A DNA stretch of 64,000 nt from Misgurnus anguillicaudatus (taxonomy: Eukaryota; Chordata; Actinopteri; Cypriniformes; Cobitidae), in the NCBI RefSeq assembly GCF_027580225.2, contig NC_073341.2, positions 13,198,501 through 13,262,500 on the forward strand, given 5' to 3'. The translations under genes and the position numbers were made by a program. Positions 1-9,699 of this stretch are shown here, one piece after another (positions within the stretch are counted from its first letter, which is position 1; the number at the start of each line of letters is the position of its first letter). Below the pieces are notes generated by a model. That model ran no database searches. It had not been told where the DNA came from and worked only from the letters and a program-made list of their open reading frames with translations.

Positions 1-455
1 AGGGAGACACGTTAACCATTCTGGAAGGAGGCTGATGAGGTGAATCAGGTGTTTTAAATAAGGTAACATCCAAGGCCCTGTCCCAAATGGGACACTCCGG
101 ACTTGTGGTCCTCCTCAGAGTCCACACTTTGATGACATCATAGAGTGCAGAGGGAAAACTTGATGCGAATCCATGTGGGTGCACCGGAGTCGTGTTTTGG
201 GAAAGACTCGTGCGTCACACCGGAAATATGAATGGAAGTTGCCCGTCAGTGTGAACTCCTCCCTTCCGTCGTCAGATTGGTCTGAATGCTCTTTCGCAAA
301 GACTTCTGGATTGGTAAAGTGCGCAAAGCCTGCTGCAGTGATGAGCACACTTTGTGGTCCATCTGTAAAATGCACCCATCTGTAAAAATGTGTTATAAAT
401 AGTGTTGTAAATTGGGCATCTTAGGATGTAGCCTAAATGATAGCCGGTGTCTGTT
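1..455. other. Left edge, no gene seen; probable old transposon debris
   Basis: Reading frames of about 70-90 codons exist on both strands, but none resembles a known protein and none has clear splice signals. The text around 75-140 (dense in TCC/GGAC blocks and ending in TTTGATGACATCA) has the look of degraded terminal sequence of a DNA transposon. I could not find its partner end in the window, so this is only an impression. Confidence 0.3.
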
Positions 456-687
456 GGTGTTTAAAGCGATACTCCAGCCAAATATCAAAATGATCCCATG
501 ATTTACTCACCCTTAAGCAATCCGAGATACATATGTTCATCATCTTTCACACGCATTTGGAATTCTTTTAGTAAATGTCCTTACTTTTCCAAGCTTGTAA
601 TGGGAGAAAACAGGGATCAAGGAACAACTTCTGACTTTAAAGCACAAAAAAGTGCCTCCATCCTTCACAGAAGTTATCCACACGACT

Positions 688-890
688 TACTGAAAAAATT
701 ATTCATTGAATTTAATAAATTTTTTAAGGTAAGTGGTTGCAATCAATTTATTTAAGCTACATTTAAACAAAAATGATAAGTAAAGTAAAATAAAATATAA
801 AACTTTTGCTTAAATGTAGCTTAAATAAATTGATTGCAGCCACTTACCCTAAAAAATGTATTAAATTTTAATGAATCATTTTTTTCAGTG
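688..890. mobile_element. MITE (CTGAAAAAATT...CAGTG family) inside the foldback arm
   Basis: This is an inverted repeat of about 200 bp. The left arm contains GTAAGTGGTTGCAATCAATT, and the right arm contains its reverse complement starting AATTGATTGC. The same family occurs at 44563-44758, where a clean TA target duplication is present. It interrupts the arm of the larger foldback, so it inserted later. Confidence 0.7.
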
Positions 891-955
891 CTCCAAGGGG
901 TTAATAAAGGTCTTTTGCGGGTAATTGATGCGATATTGTTAGAACAATATCCATA

Positions 956-1741
956 TTTTAAAGGGATAGTTCGGCCAAAAATGATATTAAACCCATGATT
1001 TACTCACCCCGAAGCCGTCCGAGATGCATATGTCACTCATTTTTCAGACAAACACATTTTCAGTTATTTTAGAAAATGTTTTATATCTTTCAGTTAATCA
1101 AATGTAAAGTTACGGGGTCCACGTCTTTCAAGTCCAAAAATCCTTCACAAAATAAATTCAAACGGCTCCAGGGTGATAAACAAAGGCCTTCTGAGGGTAA
1201 TCCGAATGATGTTGTTGTAGAAATATCCATATTTAAAACTTTATAAGTGAAAATAACTAGCTTCCGTTACCACCCCCATCTTAAACTCCTCTGTATTCAG
1301 GATCAGCGTAGTGTACGCACTTTTCTTAGTGACGTATGACAAATTCGGAGGGCGGGGCACAGAGCAGCAGCAGAAAAAAACCTCCGTAAACTGCGTACAC
1401 TCTCATCTTGAATGTGGATGCGACTTAGATGGCGGCACTACCGGAAGCTAGTTATTTTCGTTTATAAAGTTTTACATTTGGATATTTCTACAACAACACC
1501 ATGCGGATTACCCTTAGAAGACCTTTGTTTATCATCCTGGAACAATTTGGATTTCTTTGGGGAAGGATATATGCACATTTTTGGACTTGAAGGAGGTGGA
1601 CCACATAACTTTACTGTTTAGCAGCTGGAAGATATAAGACATTTTCTAAAATAAAAATGATGGACATATGCATCTCCGACGGCTTCGGGGTCAGTAAATC
1701 ATGGGTTTAATATCATTTTTGGCCGAACTATCCCTTTAAAC
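956..1741. mobile_element. 785-bp palindromic element with TTTAAAGGGATAGTTCGGCC termini
   Basis: The ends are inverted copies: TTTAAAGGGATAGTTCGGCC at the left and its complement at about 1722-1741. Pairing continues through the block around ATGATATTAAACCCATGA and ATGCATATG. The centre (about 1260-1440) holds ATAACTAGCTTCCG and its complement CGGAAGCTAGTTAT. There is no coding capacity. It is non-autonomous and lies inside the larger foldback. Confidence 0.75.
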
Positions 1742-2171
1742 TTTATAAATTACTATAAATAGCTTTCGGTAATGACATCATCTTGGAGTCATTGCGCAAC
1801 ATACCCATGGCAACCAATGCTCACTACTCTAAAACTCCCATGTGAACCGAATAAGTCCAAAATAGCGTTGTTACCTTAGTTACTATTTTAGTTTATAAAG
1901 TTTAATTACCCATATCGATTACCCGCAGAAGACCTTTATTAACCCCTTGGAGCCGTGTGGATTACCTATGTGAGGGATGAATGGACTTTTGGGCCTCAAC
2001 GTCAGAAGTTGTTCCCTGATCCCTGTTTTCTACCATTATAAAGCTTATAAGAGCATGGACATTTACTAAAATAACTCAAAATTTGTTAGTCTGAAAGATG
2101 ATGGACATGTGTATCTTAGCTTGCTTGAGGGTGAGTAAATCATGGTTGATTGGCTGGAGTGTCACTTTAAG

Positions 2172-2880
2172 GTCAGAGACAGATGACTCTTAAAAAATAT
2201 AAAGAAAGAAATGTATACAACATTAGTGAGAGTATAAGTGCAGTTTTATGACTTGTGTTACTGGATCTGTCTAAAAACACTTTAACATGATTTGAGCTTG
2301 AGAAGCAAAACCATCGTAGTCAAGAAATGTTATTATAATAGAATCTAAAAACAGTTTTGATGATTTCAGTCTTTATCCCTTCAAGTACATAAAGGCTGTT
2401 TTGTATAAATAGCTGTCTGGGGCATTGCCAAATGAACTGACATGTTTAATACAAGTTCAAATCTATACACATCATTTGTTAGCATAACGTCAAATAAAGC
2501 ACTTAAACTATGTGTTTTTAGTATCATATTGAGTTAGGCACGCTGGAACACCCCGTGAAGACCTTGCCTATGCCAAAACTAATTTAATGCGTTCTTCACA
2601 ACAATAGTTTAGTCATACGCAGCAATTTGTTCAACCAGTTGAGCTCATTATTTTACAAACCAGCCGTAAATTAAGCTTTACAGACCGGTAACACATCGCT
2701 AATTCAATGCAACATCTCTGATAGATGAAAGACAGAGTAGGAGGTGAGACCCACTGAGAATAAGATAAGAATTGTGTAGATGAGAGTGAGTTGGAGGTTT
2801 GTTTATAACTGAGATGAAGTGGACCATCACAAAAAGAGTCAAGCAGAGGTTGTAAAAATGATATAGAGACTGATTAAAGG
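2172..2880. other. Intergenic, nothing recognised
   Basis: AT-rich single-copy-looking sequence with short open frames only. No inverted repeat, tRNA or splice-bounded exon stands out. Confidence 0.4.
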
Positions 2881-2895
2881 AGAGAAAAAGGGAAA

Positions 2896-3056
2896 AGGAG
2901 CCATACTTACATTCCTGTAGCCAGCTTAGAGACCTCCAGAAACCCTACATGAACCCTTAGTGAATATCTGCAACATCTCATTGCTTGTGCTGCAAAGACC
3001 CAGCATCGATGTCTACCTGCAGGACAATCTGTTAGCGGCGCTATCGGTTTCGCCAT
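2896..3056 (-). other. Weak candidate first exon on the minus strand
   Basis: On the minus strand an ATG in good context (AAGATGGCG, the ATG at about 3054-3056) opens a frame of about 50 codons beginning MAKPIAPLTDCPAG. It runs to a donor-like GTAAGT at about 2904-2909. AAGATGGCG is a common start context and also a YY1-like motif. No downstream exon is recognisable in the 2.9 kb to the left and the peptide matches no family I know. It may be a first exon of a gene continuing off the left edge, or chance. Confidence 0.15.
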
Positions 3057-3152
3057 CTTAATAGCACGTGCTACACTTAGCATTGAACACAATAGATGAG
3101 TGATTGGCAAGGTAATGAAAAAACAAACATGCCATTTCTCATTTCATTACAG

Positions 3153-3213
3153 CAGCGGTTTGATCTGAGATACAAGAACATCATTGTGATGGGATTACAC
3201 AATGTGCTCAATG
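3153..3213 (+). other. Weak candidate internal exon
   Basis: A 61-bp stretch preceded by an acceptor-like ATTTCATTACAG and followed by a donor-like GTAAGC. One frame reads QRFDLRYKNIIVMGLHNVLN, which looks protein-like. The frame is also open on both sides, so lack of stops is weak evidence, and I do not recognise the peptide. No partner exon is seen. Confidence 0.15.
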
Positions 3214-3830
3214 GTAAGCCTGATTCAGATAGCATGTGGGTAATACAAAATTTAACAGCATCTGAAAAAGTGAGTAGTACTTACTCACACAAGACTGTTC
3301 CTGGGATGTTCTGGGTCGGTATTACAGGGGTTTTGCTTTTGGGTGGTAGTAGCAAGGTGGTAACTTATTGGTCCAGGTTTAAAGAAGACACAAAGAGTCT
3401 CTTTTATAAAGCATGCGTGTGTGGATATGCAAAAATCCACAACAATTTTCGGACTTTGAACTACTTAGCGACACTCCAGGGTCTGAGCGGACGCATTTTT
3501 TGTTCGAGTGCTGCAGGTCTACAGGTGCACAGTGGACCTTTAACACATGTTCCTTAGTGATGTGTGGGTCTCTCATTGGGGCGTGTCATTTAAAACAAAA
3601 TAAAAACAACATGTATGTTGCAAGCAATTTCCTACAGCCTATTTTATTAGGTTCTTCGATAAGGTTCCAATACGTAGGAGTACGTAGCAACATAACTTGC
3701 GGGATGTCCCCAAACCTTTGGCTTTACGTCGCGAAAGTGAATAAAAGAAATAAAAGTGATGGAAGACGAGGTGCGGGAGAAATAACATCATTAAAAGAAA
3801 AGAAGGTGAAGCTGCTAAATCGTTTATCAT

Positions 3831-4341
3831 CAGTGTTGGAGAAAGTTACTTTTAAAAGCAATGCATTACAGTATTAAGTTACTTCTAAAAATAAAAGTAA
3901 CTAATTGCGTTACTTACTGTAGTTACTTTTCATGGACTTTACATTACTTTTTAGTTACTTTTGCATTACTTTTTCTTGGCTGAGGCTTGAACTCGTTCAG
4001 GCGTTGCAGGTGTTTTTTATAACTGAAAAGTTCTGCATTCAGAAATTGCATATTTCATTACAAAAATGTCGAGCTCTGGCCTGCCATCTCAGTTTCTGAT
4101 TAAAACTGTTCCCACATAGGCGTGGATGCATAGAGTGCATGTTTAGTTTAATTCAGTACATCATTTTTTAAAATAGAATTAATTAAACTAAAAAAGTAAC
4201 TTGCATTACTTTTTTTAAAAAGTAACTCAAATATTAATTTTTTAATTTTTTTTATTTAAAAAGTAATGCGTTACTTTACTCGTTATTTCAGAAAAGTAAC
4301 ATTATTACGTAATGCACATTAACGTGTTACCCCCAACACTG
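3831..4341. mobile_element. hAT-type MITE with a perfect 8-bp target duplication
   Basis: The element starts CAGTGTTGGAGAAAGTTAC and ends GTTACCCCCAACACTG, an imperfect terminal inverted repeat of the fish CAGTGTTGGGGGTAACGC type. It is flanked by identical octamers TTTATCAT at 3823-3830 and 4342-4349. An 8-bp duplication and CAG/CTG ends are hAT hallmarks. The interior is repeats of AAAAGTAAC / GTTACTTT, probably transposase-binding subterminal repeats. No transposase. A 5' fragment of the same family lies at 14298-14388. Confidence 0.88.
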
Positions 4342-4567
4342 TTTATCATTACCCTATCTTGTTATTAATATGACCATGCTGGCTTCTATGGTTCATAAGT
4401 GTTTGTTGGTGCCAGTTTACAGGGCAATGTAATGTGATGGCTGTTTACAAGCATGTTTAGGCTGAAATAAAGCCTGTTTTTTCATTTAAATTACAATGCC
4501 TTGTATGTCTAGTGTTTAATAGTCGCAGGCCGGGTTGTAAAAATAGATACAAATATATGCATCACTA

Positions 4568-5093
4568 TTTGTACATTCACACGGGGCGTAAGCGTTGACG
4601 CTTCCCATTCACTTTTAATGGGTGACGTCATGAGTTGCCGAACTGAATTGTGGATCCATTGGCGCCACGTCACTGCCGTTGCTCGCAAAAGTGGAACATT
4701 TCTCAAATTTTCAAGCGGCAACGCATGCGTCAGCCAATCTGATCGCCTTATGCTAATTATAACCTAGGCAGAGCCAGCAAATTACGTTTAGGGAAAACCG
4801 GAGCATGTGTAGCGGCCACTGTGATTGGCCACGCTTCACACAAGCCTTCCGTCAAGCGTTAACACTTTTGCCCTGTGTGAATGTACCGTAATGCTCCTCT
4901 GTTCTCTGGTCTTGCATAAATGTAATTAGCTGGCGTTTGCACTAGGTTATTTGCACAAGGCTGTCTGATTGGCTGACGCATGCGTTGGCACTTGAAAAAT
5001 TGAGAAATGTTCGGCAATGCATGACATCACCCATTAAAAGTAGCCTTCATCAGAAGCGTTAACCCTGACGTCTCATTTGAATGTCCTGTAAGC
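4568..5093. mobile_element. Foldback MITE with ACATTCACACGG-type ends
   Basis: The left arm (GTACATTCACACGGGGCG, then TTAATGGGTGACGTCATG, then AACGCATGCGTCAGCCAAT) is repeated inverted on the right (ATTGGCTGACGCATGCGTT, then GCATGACATCACCCATTAA). The central part again contains a CCCTGTGTGAATGTAC segment, suggesting internal duplication of the end. No coding capacity. Superfamily not determined. Confidence 0.7.
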
Positions 5094-5299
5094 ATTTTGT
5101 TGATGCTAAATCTCCATGGCAGTGCTCTCTGACGGGTGGTATTTACATCAATATCCGAAATTTTGCTTAGTCCTTACTGATATAGTGGATTACTTAGCAT
5201 TCGCTATTTAGGAAATTGTGAAAAAGCGAACCAGTGAGCGAATTCGGACACATCCTATGATTTTGAGGTCAACTAATTTGGCTTGCGTCTCTTTTTGGT

Positions 5300-5570
5300 A
5301 AATGGACTGCATTTATATAGCGCTTTTAACAGACCTATGGCCATCCAAAGCGCTTTACAAGTTGCCTCACATTCACCCATTCACTCACGCATTCATACAC
5401 CGACGGCGGTGTCAGCCATGCAAGGCGCCATCCAGCTCGTTGGGAGCAACTGGGGTTAGGTGTCTTGCTCAAGGACACCTCGACACTTGGTCCGATGGAG
5501 CCGGGGATTGAACCACCAACCTTCCAGTTTGTAGACAACCTACATGAACCACTGAGCCACTGCACTAGCA
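5300..5570 (-). mobile_element. tRNA-derived SINE, minus strand
   Basis: Read on the minus strand, the element begins with a tRNA-like head: an A-box-like TGGCTCAGTGG and a B-box-like GGTTCAATCCCC about 35 bp later. It ends with the fish SINE tail that appears on the plus strand as AAATGGACTGCATTTATATA at its left end. Between them lies a conserved central block (TCAAGGACACCTCGACAC on the plus strand). The apparent open frames here are shadows of the SINE. It would be transcribed by RNA polymerase III if active. Confidence 0.8.
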
Positions 5571-5632
5571 CATTAGAAAAGTTACATGAAGTTTGTTAGC
5601 TAATTTTGTAAGTATGAGCAAATGTGTTCCTG

Positions 5633-5775
5633 TAGCTCATTTGTTAGGGAACCAAGTTAGCGGTGCAAAGGTCATACATTCGATCTAAAGGTACACACAT
5701 ATGAGAAACAATGTATAGATTAAGTGTACTGTAAGTCACTTTAAAGAGCGTCTGCTTCAGAAGTACAATAGTAAT
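5633..5775 (+). mobile_element. Diverged tRNA-derived SINE copy
   Basis: It contains GTAGCTCATTTGTTAG (A-box region), AGGTCATACATTCGATC (degraded B box), and the tail CTGTAAGTCACTTTAAAGAG followed by CGTCTGC. These are in the same order as better copies at 45598-45745 and 43495-43625. Old and inactive. Confidence 0.55.
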
Positions 5776-6560
5776 ACTCAAGTTTGCTTTTGTGTGGTCA
5801 CATACACTTGCTGCCACCCAGCTTGCGTTTCGAAAACTCAACTGGAGTCGCACATAATCCCAAATTTCCTGCAACATTCCAGCATGATTTTTCCATTCTC
5901 AGTTTTTCTCTGTGAGCCAATCCATCCACCCTCACCAGCTCCCATCCACACAAACACAGCCGTTTACACGCCATAAGAGCAGGTCCCTTAGTAAAACAAT
6001 TACATTCAATATCACTGGAACATTCTTTTGGTTAATTTAATATGTATCAAACAAACTTATTCACATGAGTAATATATACACCCACTCCCAAGAAAGATTC
6101 TTTGATGTTAGACTTAGGAAAAATTAGGAAAGATGTTAAAAACAGGGAGGGATTCACTATTCTACATGTCACGCAAAGGCAGTTACAAGGACAAGGCAAT
6201 AAAATACCCTGTAGTCCAACCCGTGAAACACTTCAGAGTGATTGTTATTGACACCCTAAGATCAGATTGCGTGTCTTGTTCTCATGTTTTTGTGCTCCAG
6301 CCTTCTGGACGTGTCCTATTGTTGCTCTAGTCTGGATGCCTCTTCTTCACGTTCCCATCTGGGCTTTGGGGGTGGGGAGTTTTTTCGTAACGGCTTTAAT
6401 TGTGTAGGTGAGGTCGTACATGAAGCATTGCAGTTAATTGGCTTTAAATGAGTCCATCTGCTTTGATTTGGGTTTGTAGTGTGTCTGCAGTTCCCATGAT
6501 CTAATAGTCTTTACGGTTTTTGTTTTTTCTTTTCATCTCTCTGTTAGATATCTGCAGATG
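5776..6560. other. Intergenic, nothing recognised
   Basis: Single-copy-looking sequence with short frames only. It ends in a small (ATTAC)n microsatellite, five to six units at about 6563-6589. Confidence 0.4.
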
Positions 6561-6667
6561 GGCATTACATTACATTACATTACATTGAAGCACGACCCTG
6601 ATATGTAAACCCTCTGACCTGTGACCCAATAAGTTTTACATCGCCAAAATACATTTCTTAGTCTATT

Positions 6668-7763
6668 AAAGATCCACTATGTAGATTTTTAGCGGCATCT
6701 AGTGGTGAGTGGTGAATTGCAACCAACGGCTCAGTCGAAATGCATAGAGAAGCTACGGTAGTTCCCATAGGACAAACGCGTCATCGTCTGAGACGACGTC
6801 GTGAAAAAATGCACTCTGTAGAGCAGTTTTTCCATTTAGGGCTACTGTAGTAACATGACGGCGACTTCCATAAAATGGGATCTACGTTGCATGTCGATAA
6901 AAACGGCTCATTCTTAATAGTTAATAAAAATAATACAGATCATTATGTAAGGTCTTTATGCACCACTGAAAATATAGTTTTGTATATCATACTTCATTTC
7001 TGTCAAGAGATCCTTCGAGTAGTTACACAATGCACCTTTAGCGCCATCTAGTGGTGAGGTTGTGAATTGCAACCAATGGCTCAGTCCACTGCTCACCCCT
7101 CGCTTTTGAAACACAAAGAGAAGCTACTGTAGCCACCGCAGGACAAACATTTCATCGTCGGAGACAACTTAGTAAAAAAAGTTTGTCCGTTAAGGGCTTT
7201 TGTAGAAACATGGCGGCACAAAATGGTGACTTCCATGTAAGGGGACCCTCAGTGTATGTAGATAAAAACGTCTCATTCTAAGTTAATAAAAACATAACGG
7301 TTCATTATGTAAGGTCTTTATGCACCACTGAAAATATAGTTTTGTATATCATACTTCATTTCTGTCAAGAGATCCTTCGAGTAGTTACACAATGCACCTT
7401 TAGCGCCATCTAGTGGTGAGGTTGTAAATTGCAACCAACGGCTCAGTCCACTGCTCACCCCTCGCTTTTGAAACACATAGAGAAGCTACTGTAGCCACCG
7501 CAGGACAATCATGTAATCGTCGGAGACAACTTAGTAAAAAAGTTTGTCCGTTAAGGGCTCCTATAGAAACATGGTGGCACAAAATGGTGACTTCCATGTA
7601 AGGGGACCCTCTGTGTATGTAGATAAAAACGTCTAATTCTAAGGTAATAAACACATAACGGTTCATTGTGTAAGGTCTTTATGCACCACTGAAAATTTAG
7701 TTATGTAGAATATATCGCATTTCTGTCAAAAGATCTTTCTAGAAGTTACACAATGCACCTTTA
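6668..7763 (+). repeat. Three tandem copies of a ~361-bp repeat unit
   Basis: The block TAGCGSCATCTAGTGGTGAG occurs at about 6690, 7040 and 7401, so the units are 350 and 361 bp long. Each continues with GAATTGCAACCAAYGGCTCAG, AGAGAAGCTAC, GGACAAAC, a TTCCATGTAAG-like block and ATTATGTAAGGTCTTTATGC, and ends ACAATGCACCTTT. The second and third copies are much more alike than the first. A reversed, transposon-interrupted copy lies at 14386-15290. These look like tandemly arrayed copies of a MITE. No gene. Confidence 0.8.
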
Positions 7764-8245
7764 AAGCAAAGTAAAAACACAATAAGCTACCTGTACATAG
7801 GAATTTTACCATGGTAACAGAGGGCCTTAAGTGACTTGTTTCTTTCACAACACGTCAAAACAATGCATGGGTAACTATATCTGTATCAACATCAGAGATA
7901 AAGCAGAGAGAGCTGAAATCCACATGCATAAAGCTCAGGCCTTATAATGTAAGTGGAGCTGCTAAACAGTCAGTAGTGAATTCGGTCTTATCATCACGAA
8001 ACAACCAGCGTGAGTTTCCTGTCTGCTCCTTTAGTTCTTATCACTCCATCATAACAGACAGCTAATGCAGCTTCTTTCTCATGTGCTGCAGATCCAAAGT
8101 TTGCTGTGATGCTCGGTCCAGTCATCTATACTCATTCATATGTTTCCATCTAGACCCGATAAGAGTGACGATTGAATGGTATAAACATCATCAGAAGTGG
8201 AAAGATACAAATTAATCTAAATTAATTATTGTCAACAGTTTGTGT
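7764..8245. other. Intergenic, nothing recognised
   Basis: No coherent frame, repeat family or splice-bounded exon recognised. Confidence 0.4.
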
Positions 8246-8247
8246 GA

Positions 8248-8284
8248 AGAGAGAGAGAGAGAGAGACAGAGAGAGAGAGAGAGA
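8248..8284 (+). repeat. (GA)n microsatellite
   Basis: GA dinucleotide run with one interruption (ACA). It produces a spurious Ser/Leu-rich frame on the minus strand. Confidence 0.9.
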
Positions 8285-8641
8285 TTGCTTATTTGTACCA
8301 ATAAGTGTAGTTCAGGGTTGATCATGTGATGCGTGGGCTTATTGAGAGGAGGCACTTCATGTATTATGTTGTCTATTAAAATTAAAGCATTATGAAGCAC
8401 GTCGATGTGTGTTCGTAGGAGTTAACAGTTTGAAGTGCTGGCTGTTCCATTAGACAACCTATTCTCATACAATAACACTCATTAATGCTAATGGGCTTTA
8501 TTATTAGTTGAATATACACTAATTCATTAGCGGCATGGCATTGCTCACACTTAGCAAAACCTTTTTTTTCTTAAGTTTGCAACTTGAGCCTTTAGTTAGA
8601 GACACGAATGATACCTGAAATTGTGTGGCTTGTTGAAAATA

Positions 8642-9036
8642 CACTGTTAAAAATTTCTGGAGAAATTACAGTATGTTACAGTTGTTTGCCAGTAACTTAC
8701 TGTAGATTTAAATTTATGTTATTTACTGGCAACAGTTTGTTCAAAGTTAAACAAACATTAAACATTAACAAGTCTTTGTCTTTACAGAATAAAACTAAAA
8801 TAACAGCCTCATGCAAAGCATTCTGGGAACCAAAATCTGAAGGAAAATAACAGAAATGGTTGATGAGGATTTTGGATGAAGCTGTTATATTATAGTTTTA
8901 TTCTGTAAAGATAAAGACTTGTTAATGTTTAATGTTCATTTAATAATAAAAAAGGTTGCCAGAAAATAACATACAGTAAATTTAAATCTACAGTAAGTTA
9001 CTGCAAACTGCTGGATAACTACAGCAACATACAGTG
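8642..9036. mobile_element. TA-flanked MITE (CACTGTTAAAAATTTCTG type)
   Basis: Inverted arms pair over nearly the whole element: ACAAGTCTTTGTCTTTACAG on the left against CTGTAAAGATAAAGACTTGT on the right, and CCAGTAACTTACTGTAG against CTACAGTAAGTTACTG. Ends are CACTG/CAGTG, flanked by TA at 8640-8641 and 9037-9038. A TA duplication fits Tc1/mariner-type cut and paste. Related copies lie at 54609-54846 and 55129-55535. Confidence 0.8.
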
Positions 9037-9149
9037 TAGGCCTGCTGTTACATTTACAAGCAACTAGACTCAACATTACCCGGGTTGACAATACAATTGG
9101 TGTTATAATATCAATAGCAACCACTTGGCACTCAGCTAAAAATAACTTG

Positions 9150-9340
9150 CATATGATTATAAAATATCCTAAAACATCTTAATTTAACCAATGCCTATCT
9201 TGGCTTTAGCAAAGCCTTGTCTGTGAAACCAGGCCATTGATTTTTTTTAGCTTTTAATCCGATTATTCGAAAAAATATTCAAAATAATTAGATTAATTGA
9301 TCGATTAATTGAATCATTAGTGGCAGCCATTTTTGGAAAC
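9150..9340. mobile_element. Fragments of two old DNA transposons
   Basis: 9180-9235 carries TGGCTTTAGCAAAGCCTTG then TCTGTGAAACCAG, the end of a common fish repeat also seen at 27136-27330. 9240-9335 carries AATCCGATTATTCG, GATTAATTGATCGATTAATTG and a GTGGCAGCC end, which resembles the terminal region of hAT elements of fish. Both are truncated. Confidence 0.45.
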
Positions 9341-9510
9341 TTGTTGCATCACACCTGTTTGGGACATGATGTTAGTCTATCCACTGTGAAAAAAAAAACT
9401 TATGTTCACTAAAGTGCTGGTTTGTTAGGTTCGTACAAAGCATTTCATCTCAACAAACTGTTTTCTTTAAACATGCCTTGCCATTGTGCTTTACATTCCT
9501 TAGCAATTTT

Positions 9511-9684
9511 GCCATGTCCAAAGCAAGCAGCCAACCAACTTCTCAGACTCTCTCTGGGTTCTTCAAAACCCGGCGTTGTAATAAAATAAAGGGTTCGGTG
9601 ATCAAAAAACCTTTTCCACCCAAGGATCCTCAATTTCCCCTTAACTACTCAAACTGCTGGTCCTGCTGGGCCCACAGACACAAA
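9511..9684 (+). other. Weak candidate coding exon with a PIP-box-like peptide
   Basis: From ATG at 9511 the frame reads MSKASSQPTSQTLSGFFKTR and continues lysine-rich to a donor-like AAG|GTACAG at about 9684. Two aromatic residues after a Q-rich start and followed by basic residues recall PCNA-interacting peptides, but the spacing from Q to FF is one residue short of the standard motif. No second exon was found and the context is transposon-rich. It could be a relic or coincidence. Confidence 0.12.
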
Positions 9685-9699
9685 GGTACAGCATCAATA

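Larger units (their letters stand above)
460..2171. mobile_element. Large foldback element with two further elements nested inside it
   Basis: The sequence from about 462 to 960 (ATACTCCAGCC, then CCCATGATTTACTCACCC, then AGTAAATGTCC and AACAGGGATCA) is repeated in reverse complement from about 2171 back to about 1870. The left arm is interrupted twice: by a small CTGAAAAA-ended MITE at about 688-890, and by an independent 785-bp palindrome at about 956-1741. The host arm resumes on either side of each insertion, for example CCACACGAC before and CTCCAAGGGG after the small one. No transposase is visible, so this is a non-autonomous foldback or MITE. Superfamily unknown. Confidence 0.75.

Noticed and set aside
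3096..3877. Two overlapping plus-strand frames of about 154 codons
   Set aside because: No homology and no codon bias. They run into the hAT MITE that begins at 3831. Only the small splice-bounded segment at 3153-3213 was kept as a weak candidate.
9445..9633. Minus-strand frame opposite the PIP-like peptide
   Set aside because: No recognisable motif, a non-ATG-like context, and it overlaps the more protein-like plus frame.
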